From: Terebella lapidaria | Lineage: Eukaryota > Annelida > Polychaeta > Terebellida > Terebellidae | Assembly: GCA_949152475.1 (NCBI GenBank) | Contig: OX424569.1 | Coordinates: 24,163,950-24,227,949, forward strand | DNA length: 64,000 bases | Direction: 5' to 3' | Shown here: piece by piece, positions 56,112-64,000 of the stretch | Layout: each line of letters opens with the position of its first letter | Position numbering within the stretch: position 1 is the stretch's first letter | Notes under the pieces: generated by a model | The model's input: only the letters and a program-made list of their open reading frames with translations | Databases searched by the model: none | Told to the model about the DNA's origin: nothing | Translations under genes and position numbers: made by a program

Positions 56112-58677
56112 TTTTTGAACTGTGGTACAACATATATATACACTGTACTTGATGTTTGTTCAAAAAAAGTATGTACAACACAGTGCAGGGTGAACAACAG
56201 AGCCAAAAGGCTGTGACCTTAAATTACGATATATTTGGTACAGTTAGATACGTTACATAAGGTTGTTGGACGCCCGTATAAGTCAATTGTTTATGATTGA
56301 TGCAATGGTAAATTTTGAAACAAATTAGGAGGAAAGATAAAAAAAACGCTACAGGTCTACAAAGGCATTGTGGATAAACATTTGCATCTTTGACGGTTAT
56401 GAACATATATACAAGATGTCTCGGAAAGCCGAGGAATGACAGAAGGAAAGAGAGAGAAAAAAAAAAAAAACAACAACAAAAAACAAAAAAACAAAACAAG
56501 AAACAAAAAACAGAAGAGGCGAGGAAAGCTAAGCACAACGTGGGCACAACGTAGGCGAGGCATTGTTATAGATTATAGATATGGTCAGTGTTCGGTGTGG
56601 TTTAGGTGGTTCAGAATACGTGTATGTTTGTTTAGAACGCAGTAAGTTCAAACAGAAACAAAAACGCCGGTGGAAGGAAAACACCCCGGGGTCGGTGGTA
56701 TTAGCAGTTACGGGACCGAACCCAGGCCCTGGTACTCCCGAAGGATGCGAGATCTCATGGAAGCAGTGAAGCTGGTGATAGTACGTTTGTTTTTCATATC
56801 CACTTGAATCTCATTCCAGATTTTGGGTCCATTGCAAAGTATGCTATTATAAGCAGTAGCTGTACGTGGCTGATACGGTCTAATATGACCTTGTTGTCTT
56901 GTGACGTAAGAGTGACAAATGTCATTGTAAGCAAATTTATTTGACAATGAGGCGGGCAGTGAGTTGTTAGTGTATTTGAACATCACTTTGCTGAGTTCGA
57001 TGCGATATATATCTTGAAGTTTTAGGGTGTTCAGTTCGATAAAAAGGGGTTGTGACGGGGCGTGACTTGGACGGTTTAGTATTGAGCGCAGGATTTTTTT
57101 CTGTGCAATGAGCAAGCCATTGATATATTTCTGGAAAGTTGAACCCCACAAAGCTATACCATACTGTAGATGCGGGTAAACAAGCGCATAGTACATACAT
57201 TTTAGAGTATCAATGGGAAGTAGGTTTTTTACTTTATTTATTGCAAAGCGTGCACTCGTTAACTTACCACGACAGGCATCAATATGTTCTTTCCATGTTA
57301 AATTGTCGTCAAGATGGATTCCAAGAAATTTGAATGTGTTGGCGCGATTTATTAAATCACTCAATATTTGCAGATTTAAATTAGTGTCCAGTTTGGTAAC
57401 CTTCTTGGAAAAGAACATGTAATTGGATTTGGAAACGTTGAGCGAGAGTTTGTTGGCGTTAAACCAGTCGCTTAATATGAGTAGATCATCGTTCATTATT
57501 CGGAACATGTCAGGTATGTTTTTGCCAGATAAATATATGGTGGTGTCGTCCGCAAACTGGAGGGCTTTGCAATTATGCATACAATTTGGTAGGTCGTTTA
57601 CATATATTATGAATAATAAGGGGCCCAGCACCGATCCCTGTGGGACACCACATATCATATTGCGCATATGTGACGCGTTGCCTTGATACGTAACAAATTG
57701 TTGGCGGCTAGATAGGTATGATGTAAACCATGATAGAGGGATACCACGGATCCCATAATATTCTAGTTTCTTCAGAAGAATGGAATGATCAATAGTGTCG
57801 AATGCTTTGCTCAGGTCAAGGAAAACACTGAGTACGGAGTCTTTTGCTTCTAATGAATGTATAGTGTCAATGTTAAATTCAGTTACTGCATCTATTGTGG
57901 ATCGGTGACTGCGAAAGCCAAACTGACTGTTGCTCAGAAGATTATTATGATCTAAAAAAGCATAAGTACGTTTATGTACAATTTTTTCAAGAATTTTAGA
58001 GATGGATGGTAACAGTGATATAGGCCTATAGTTTGAAAAACTGGTTTTCGATTTAGATTTGTAGATAGGGATGATTTTAGCTAGTTTCTGATTCTGGGGC
58101 ACTATTCCTTCTGAGAGTGATTTATTTATTAATATAGAGAGTGGGACGGCTATTTCATTGCATATCTGTTTAAGAAACCTCGGACTCAGGTTGTCATGAC
58201 CACAGCTCTTCTTTGGTTTGGAGGAGTTGATAATGCTGATGATTTCATTTGGATTTGTAGGATTCATAAACAGGGAATTAGGGTTCGCTTGATAGTGACG
58301 AGAAAGGTACTCTGTTGCGCTATGATTCGGCGATGGAATCGCATTTGCGTAGGTGGGTCCAATATCAGTGAAGAAGTCACAAAAATGATTTGCTATGTGT
58401 AAGGGGTTGTCTATTGTGCCGTTATTGTGTTGAAATGAGGATGATATTGTTGACTTAATGCTAGATTTACCAATCAGTGAATTTATTACTTTCCATGTTT
58501 CTTTAGTGTCGTTTTTATTTGCCGTTAATATCTTAGCGTAATGACTACGCTTTGCTGCGTTTTTCACCCTATTATATAAGTTACGATATGTTACATAGTC
58601 AGTCCACAAGGGGTCGGTGCTGGGCTTCCCAAGACCTTGTTTGTATAATTTATTACAATGAATAGATGAATTCAAAA
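56078..58677 (-). mobile_element. 5'-truncated non-LTR retrotransposon (LINE) with a TC-repeat tail
   Basis: A minus-strand insertion of about 2.6 kb in an array unit. The uninterrupted unit reads AACTTGACTGCGGG; here AACTTGA is on the left and GACTGCGGG on the right, so only GA is shared. The 3' end (low coordinates) is a (TC)n microsatellite of about 30 bp after roughly 600 bp of 3' UTR. The 5' end is cut close to the start of the reverse transcriptase frame, so the endonuclease part is missing, the usual mark of incomplete target-primed reverse transcription. Confidence 0.85.
56708..58675 (-). CDS. LINE ORF2 fragment, reverse transcriptase
   Basis: 655 residues open to the stop. Reverse transcriptase motifs appear in order: KIIPIYKSKSKTSFSNYRPI, SLLPSISKILEKI, FGFRSHRSTIDAV, FLDLSKAFDTIDHSILLKKL, GVPQGSVLGPLLFIIYVNDL and the catalytic FADDTTIY, then a thumb region and a C-terminal segment. 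The pattern is that of the jockey/CR1/L2-like group; I cannot place the clade more exactly. The N-terminal endonuclease is absent owing to 5' truncation. The open frame suggests a fairly recent insertion, younger than the array it interrupts. Confidence 0.85.
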   Translation of the reverse strand: MNSSIHCNKLYKQGLGKPSTDPLWTDYVTYRNLYNRVKNAAKRSHYAKILTANKNDTKETWKVINSLIGKSSIKSTISSSFQHNNGTIDNPLHIANHFCDFFTDIGPTYANAIPSPNHSATEYLSRHYQANPNSLFMNPTNPNEIISIINSSKPKKSCGHDNLSPRFLKQICNEIAVPLSILINKSLSEGIVPQNQKLAKIIPIYKSKSKTSFSNYRPISLLPSISKILEKIVHKRTYAFLDHNNLLSNSQFGFRSHRSTIDAVTEFNIDTIHSLEAKDSVLSVFLDLSKAFDTIDHSILLKKLEYYGIRGIPLSWFTSYLSSRQQFVTYQGNASHMRNMICGVPQGSVLGPLLFIIYVNDLPNCMHNCKALQFADDTTIYLSGKNIPDMFRIMNDDLLILSDWFNANKLSLNVSKSNYMFFSKKVTKLDTNLNLQILSDLINRANTFKFLGIHLDDNLTWKEHIDACRGKLTSARFAINKVKNLLPIDTLKCMYYALVYPHLQYGIALWGSTFQKYINGLLIAQKKILRSILNRPSHAPSQPLFIELNTLKLQDIYRIELSKVMFKYTNNSLPASLSNKFAYNDICHSYVTRQQGHIRPYQPRTATAYNSILCNGPKIWNEIQVDMKNKRTITSFTASMRSRILREYQGLGSVP

Positions 58678-59907
58678 GACTGCGGGTTCACTGGCTGAAT
58701 CTAACAAATAATTAAAGAATATTTAACTGAATCAGCAGCAGCAAGCGTCGTCCATCACGTCCTTCAGGGGCCCCTCCTCTCGCTGCCAGGGAAACTGCAC
58801 TAATCTGGAAAGATACAATAGAACACATAATTAATTGAAGAAAATGAACTGTGGCAGCAGTATCAAGGTCACTGGCCTTGACCTTGATGACTGCCGCCTA
58901 CCCCGGGGCCGCTGTCCGCCGCACCTGAAAAATACCAAAAAACATATAGGATTAAACTGTCAGGCTTTCAATTTCAAATTTCAATAATACAATCAGCCTG
59001 TAAACCCAAAGTTGTTTGATTCCACCCAAGTTCTACACAACAGGTGTGCTAAAGTGTGCACCCTCCTGCTCACTTGTTGTGTGGAACTTGGCTGGAATCA
59101 AACAACTTGACTGCGGGTTCACTGCCTGAATCTAACAAATAATTAAAGAATACTTAACTGGATCAGCAAGCGTCGTCCATCACGTTCTTCAGGGGCTCCT
59201 CCTATCGCTGCCAGGCACTAATCTGAAAATGTACAATAGAACACATGATTAAGGGAAGAAGATGAGCTGTGGCAGGATAATCAAGATCACCCGCCTTGAC
59301 CTTGATGACTGCTGCCTGCCGCCTGCCCCCGGAGCATCCGTCCGCCGCACCTGAAAAATACAAAACACACATACGATTAAACTGTCAGGCTTTCAATTTC
59401 GAATGTCAATTACAATCAGCCTGTAAACCCAAAGTTGTTTGATTCCACCCAAGTTCTACACAACAGGTGTGCTGGAGTGTGCACCCTCCTGCTCACTTGT
59501 TGTGTGGAGCTTGGCTGGAATCAAACAAATTGACTGCGGGTTCACTGGCTGAAACTAACAAATAATTAAAGAATACTTAACTGAATCAGCAGCAGCAAGA
59601 GTCGTCCATCACGTCCTTCAGGGGCCCCTCCTCTCGCTGCCAGGGAAACTGCACTAATCTGGAAAGATACAATAGAACACAAAATTAATGGAGGCAAATG
59701 AACCGTGGCAGCAGTATCAAGGTCACCCGCCTTGACCTTGATGACTGCCGCCTGCCCCCGGGGCAGCCGTCCGCCGCACCTGAAAAATACAAAAACACAT
59801 AAAGGATTAAACTGTCAGGCTTTCAATTTCAAATTTCAACGCCTGTAAACCCAAAGTTGTTTGATTCCACTCAAATTCTACACAACATTTGTGCTGAAGT
59901 GTGCACT
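58678..59907. repeat. Tandem array of about 420-bp units, right block
   Basis: Continues the unit broken by the LINE, with CCGCACCTGAAAAATAC at about 58921, 59348 and 59778. The first part matches 53103-53960 at a distance consistent with the 2.97-kb higher-order repeat once the LINE is removed. The array stops abruptly at about 59907, inside the hairpin loop (GTGTGCA). Confidence 0.9.
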
Positions 59908-60816
59908 GCTCAAATTGATTAAATGCACTGTATACCTACTGTGGTATGATTCACTGAAACTGTTTTCCATGGTTACTTTTAATTGTTATTCAACTATTCC
60001 CACCTTACACCAGCCAATCACACTGATATCATCATCCTACTATGGAATAGCGTTTAGCATCCCAAAAATATTAGCGAAAAACAGTGTAAACGAGTTAGAA
60101 AAATCCGAGTATATGATTTTGTTCAATCACATGCTACTGTTCATACAACCCATGCGTTTCCATACATTCAGCATATTCAGAAAGTTTCAGTTCAAAATTT
60201 TGAAGTAGATCGCAACTGAACACAACTATTAATTAATGCTAATTTTGTTGCAAACTCAAGGACTCTGAAATTAGTCAGGCCAATAACTCACCGGTATACT
60301 GGTATCTTGTTCACACACTTTATCTAACCATACCATGGTATTCATGCAGGCTAGTCACATCAACTGATGAATGAGGTTTCGCTAATATATTCAGAAAATA
60401 AATAATTCAAAACACATACTCACAGTATTATCCATATGCTGCATTTTCACGAATCAACGGTGCTTTCTGTGGCTAATAAGATCGTCTGTTGCCGCGCGTG
60501 CCTATAGTGCTTCTGTTGCGCAATACTGACCAACAGTGAAGGTAACTTTGTTTTTCTCATTTCAACAGGGATTAAAAGGCGAGTATTATTGGCGCAGAAC
60601 AAGGTAAACGTGCGCCGAAAAAGAACTCAAACGCACATTGAAAATTGAGGGTTTACTAAGTTGATCCTTGGTCAAGCCATGCATACTGCTGGAGGCTTAG
60701 TAACAGTGTATAAGCTGAGTCATACTGAGCTGTATTTTCTGGACGAGTAGACCTGTTGGCCCAAGTATGATACGCTGCGCCTTAGTACTACTCGTCCACT
60801 AAATAAATGCCATTTA
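59908..60816. other. Non-coding DNA right of the array
   Basis: No supported gene; the open frame at 59861-60208 starts in the array and shows no domain. At 60739-60803, GGACGAGTAG...CTACTCGTCCACTAAA is an inverted arrangement related to sequence near 33646 and 61670-61790, probably a fragment of a dispersed element. Confidence 0.4.
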
Positions 60817-61627
60817 GGCCACACCAAATTGTAAAGTTGGTCTATGGAATCGCCGCCTATAAAAACTCTTTTTTTCCCCTTTTTTTTCTAAAAAAAAAAA
60901 TCGCCGCTACAAATTTCCACGATATCAAAATTTGTTTTATTATTATTTCACCGCCGCCACTCGTATTTCCAGGGAATTGTACTATTCGTGGTAATAAATA
61001 TGTGTCATCGTACTTTCTTATCCCAAAAGATTTCAACAGATTTAATAATACCAATACTTGCATCTCCCTCCAAATAGTTAGGTACAATACTATGATTGGT
61101 CAATGTCTACAGTTTAGGATGATGGCCAGTTCAATTATTCATCATTGCATTGCCATTATGTATGTTAACAATCTGTTCCCTACCTGATTATATCAATTAC
61201 ATTCATTTTGATCCCGAGAGAGTAGAGGCCATAATAAAGTGTGTGTATATCTTGCACCGATTTGTTTCATTCTTTGTTTATATGAGTTGGGCAACTTGTG
61301 CGCTAAGGTATGTAAAGTTCATTATGAAAACTCTTAAATGCACATGTGTTACCTGTACAATGTAATTAGAGTCTGAGCGGGAACATTTGACCTAAATACC
61401 CTCCGTATGGAAAATATTAGTGGAAGGTCCATTAAGCAAAACATTATTTGTAAAAAAAAAAGTTTCCCAGGTGCAATAAATTATTGTCGAAAATCCAAAG
61501 AAGAAATGTAAAAAAAAATCTCCGAATACAATAGTTGTTTGGAAATTCCATAGATGGAAAATTTTACTCCTCCGTATAGAAATTTTGGGAAAAAATCCAT
61601 AAACCAACTTTACAATTTGGTGTGGCC
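60817..61627. mobile_element. Probable PIF/Harbinger-type MITE, 811 bp
   Basis: Terminal inverted repeats of about 30 bp: GGCCACACCAAATTGTAAAG starts at 60817, and its complement ends at 61627. TTA flanks both sides (60814-60816 and 61628-61630), matching the 3-bp TWA target duplication typical of PIF/Harbinger elements. No transposase frame is present, so it is non-autonomous. The family assignment rests on target-site length and sequence only. Confidence 0.65.
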
Positions 61628-61849
61628 TTAATCCGTCTGTCACCTTCTTAATCCTTATTGAATATAGAGAAAGGCGCAGGATATGATACTTGGGCCGATC
61701 TGTTATGCAACGTCGTCCTGACCTTACACTTGATCGAACAGGCTCGCGCCTTACTCTGTTAATACTACTCACCCACTGAATGTATATCATATCATATTTA
61801 ATCCGTCTGGCACATTATTAATCTTCATTGAATCTAGAAGAAATAGTAA

Positions 61850-62790
61850 GCTGCGCTACATGGGCCCATAAATTTATCCTTCAAGTTTATGGTCATTTTT
61901 TTTCCTGAAATTTTGCACAAAAATACCCAAAAAAAAATTTCAAGAGGGATGTAGTTTCGAGTTTTTAGACTTTGCATCACTTTCAAAATGTAAAAAGAAA
62001 AACGCCCCATTTTGGACTTTGCACTATTCAAACGTCTTCTCCTCCGAGACTACTCAATTAAATCTTCCAAAATGTATCTTGATATTATGGAATGGTCTCC
62101 ACAAACTGATCATGTTTTTATCAAATTTTTTTAACTCGGAAAAGTACCAATTATTAATAACTGGACAAATTTGTATTTTCAAAGTGTACAGTTGAATCTT
62201 TCTTAAATTCGAACCAAAAAATACTACAACAGATTATTATTTTTTCTATTTTCGCATTATTTCCAAAGTGGTGGTCAATTTTGACCAAAAACACACATCT
62301 TGGGACTTTGCAATTTTTCAAACGGCTTCTCCGAGACTGCTTGATGGAGTATTTTGAATTTATATTGATATTGTAAGAGAGTTTCCACAAACTGATCTTT
62401 TTAGAACTTTGAATTTCTCCTTCAAATTATTTAAACATTGAAAATTATTTAAACATTGAAAAATGTCATTTACTCAACATGAGAATTTCACGATCATATA
62501 TTTCTATCTTTTAAACAAAATGATAAAGAATACATCAAGAGGGATGTATTTATCAATTTGATGGGTTTTTACATTTTTATCGTAATGATGGCCAATTTTG
62601 AAACCCCGTCCTGGACTTTTCAATTTCCAGACATCATGTTCCTCTGACGGTGCTTGATGGCATCTGTTGAAATTATGTGTATTGATAAAAGTAGAAATGA
62701 TTATGATATGGGAATATGGGATAGGGATATCTAGGATATTATGGGATAATCCCTGCAAACTGATCTTCAAATGGCATCTTCAAATGTAAC
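61850..62790. repeat. Three diverged tandem repeats of about 310 bp
   Basis: The series GGACTTTGCA, CAAACGTCTTCTCC, CCGAGACT and TCCACAAACTGATC occurs near 62016-62110, again near 62293-62395 and in weaker form near 62610-62765. TTCAAGAGGGATGTA appears at about 61937 and a relative at about 62536. A related end (TTTGCACAAAAATGCC) lies near 63011. The repeats are old; no coding frame or ends were identified. Confidence 0.55.
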
Positions 62791-63110
62791 ATCAAAACTG
62801 CCATTCAGCAAAAGAATTATTCAACTTTGTCAATTCACCATTGTCTAGTGACCAATTTTTTGTTCTTAGGCTGATTTATTTCACCTTACCGGGCCTTTGG
62901 TCCGATAATGGTACAATAATCTATTTCTGTGGCGTTGTGTCCGTCATCCGTCGTAGTCGTCGTCCGTCTACATTTTTATCTCTAGAGTTTACAGTCGAAT
63001 GTTTCTGAATTTTTGCACAAAAATGCCTTAAAACATTTCAAGATGGAGGTATTTTTTAGCTTCTTTATTTTCGATTCTTTTCCAAAATGGCGGCCATTTT
63101 TGGACTATGA
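62791..63110. other. Non-coding DNA with CCGTCxTCCG-rich stretch
   Basis: GTCCGTCATCCGTCGTAGTC at about 62939 and the preceding GGGCCTTTGGTCC belong to a low-complexity, transposon-like sequence. No gene is seen. Confidence 0.35.
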
Positions 63111-63690
63111 CGGTACAATAATCTCGTTAAAACGAATTATTTATCTTGTTAAATCGACTTACTATGTCGTTAAATCGACTTATTATGTCGTTAAATCAAC
63201 TTAATTTTCTCGTTAAAACGACTTATTAACTCGTTAAAACGACTTAATCATCTCGTTGAAACGACTTAATTTTTTTTCTCATGTGGCAGCACTGCGCTTC
63301 CGTAGCGCCCCAGGAAAGAAAAAAGAAGAAAAAAAATTAAGTCGTTTTAACGAGATATTAAGTCGATTTAACCAGATAATAAGTCGATTTAACGAGAAAA
63401 TTAAGTTGATTTAACGACATAATAAGTCGATTTAACGACATAGTAAGTCGATTTAACAAGATAAATAATTCGTTTTAACGAGATGAATAAGTCGTTTTAA
63501 CGAGATAATATCTCGTTAAATCGATTTAACTATCTCGTTAAATTGATTTATTATCTCGTTATAACAACTTATTATCTCGTAAAAACGACTTAATTATCTC
63601 GTGAAATCGACTTATTATGGCGTTAAATACTTATTATCTCATTAAAACAACTTAATTTTTTTTCTCATGTGGCAGCACTGCACTTCCGTA
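63111..63690. repeat. Palindromic element built of 21-bp TCGTTAAAxCGACTTA monomers
   Basis: Monomers such as TCGTTAAATCGACTTATTA run forward at about 63120-63265, in inverse form at about 63330-63495, then forward again to about 63650. The forward and inverse blocks pair along about 165 bp. TTTTCTCATGTGGCAGCACTG and CTTCCGTA follow the first and third blocks (about 63266 and 63654) as direct repeats. It is probably a MITE or a fold-back satellite. No coding capacity. Confidence 0.7.
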
Positions 63691-64000
63691 AATTTGAACC
63701 ACCCTTCCACAATTTCTAGTTACGGGCCTGCATCCTGAATAGCACCGGTCGGCAAATGCCCACCTGCCTTGTTTCAGTTCCGTGGGTAGGAACATAAGCA
63801 CTGTGGTGATACTGGATGCACTAACGATCGTTAGTGCATCCCGCAATGGCCGACAGTAAACACGATCAGTTGGGGTTTTTAACCCTATTCTATCAAATGA
63901 CACGTCCATTTGTGATAAATGGACACTCTGAAGGTAGCTTAGTGTTTTGGTCAAAGACATGCTTAGTTATTTCAAGCAGATCACGCTTCTTTGTTTAGAT
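63691..64000. other. Non-coding DNA at the right edge
   Basis: No supported gene. A short palindrome lies near 63820-63842 (ACTAACGATCGTTAGT). The open minus-strand frame at 63652-63960 has no recognisable domain. Confidence 0.35.

Noticed and set aside
36600-56220. Many plus- and minus-strand open frames of 60-80 codons in the satellite
   Set aside because: They repeat with the units, cross putative splice borders and change frame between subtypes. Only the exon-like minus-strand reading is kept, as a hypothesis.
60000-64000. Search for tRNA, rRNA or snRNA genes here and elsewhere in the window
   Set aside because: No cloverleaf with conserved A and B boxes or other RNA-gene signature was recognised by eye.

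Overview
This is a eukaryotic (animal) window. It has introns with GT..AG borders, AATAAA poly(A) signals, a class A GPCR fragment, a secreted CUB-like gene, a LINE, a Ty3-type LTR retrotransposon and several MITE/fold-back elements. The element types and the AT-rich, repeat-laden intergenic DNA suit a marine invertebrate such as a lancelet, hemichordate or mollusc, but I cannot fix the phylum from sequence alone.

Layout. About 0.9-1.2 kb: a possible terminal exon of a gene entering from the left. 2.8-28.3 kb: one plus-strand gene with a good set of exons. Two small 5' exons (2829-2855, 5580-5706) and a colossal 17.7-kb open exon (6265-23977) all end in the same phase, before five shared downstream exons (25373 to 27526). 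The exon sums predict a short lysine/glutamate-rich isoform of about 311 residues and a giant isoform of about 6,160 residues. The giant exon holds about 130 decapeptide repeats, a DT-rich zone, seven RPLDxYRARR motifs, 59-residue acidic repeats and fifteen 26-residue helical repeats kept in exact register. 28.5-28.9 kb: a minus-strand GPCR fragment. 30.7-32.9 kb: a secreted CUB-like gene with a signal-peptide exon and an apparent frame break.

33.9-35.3 kb: a LINE/SINE-like tail and a 758-bp fold-back element flanked by TTAA. 35.8-59.9 kb: a tandem array of units of about 420 bp, some ordered into higher-order repeats of about 2.97 kb (seven units). Each unit has a long imperfect hairpin, a nuclear-receptor-like palindrome and, on the minus strand, exon-like segments behind splice-acceptor-like sites. 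A diverged edge copy ends in a similar short peptide and stop and is followed by a poly(A) signal, so the array may have grown from the 3' end of a real minus-strand gene.

Two elements sit inside the array. A whole-looking Ty3/gypsy-type LTR retrotransposon (41130-52088, minus strand) has 896-bp LTRs that look identical and an unusual third ORF encoding a C2H2 zinc-finger/coiled-coil protein. A 5'-truncated LINE lies at 56078-58677. The LTR element carries the same 15-bp-period TTCCGCGAACG motif in three places: upstream of the LTR TATA box, upstream of an internal TATA box before the third ORF, and inside gag.

60-64 kb: gene-poor DNA with a probable 811-bp Harbinger-type MITE, diverged repeats of about 310 bp and a palindromic element built of 21-bp monomers. 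No bacterial features, tRNA, rRNA or CRISPR were found.
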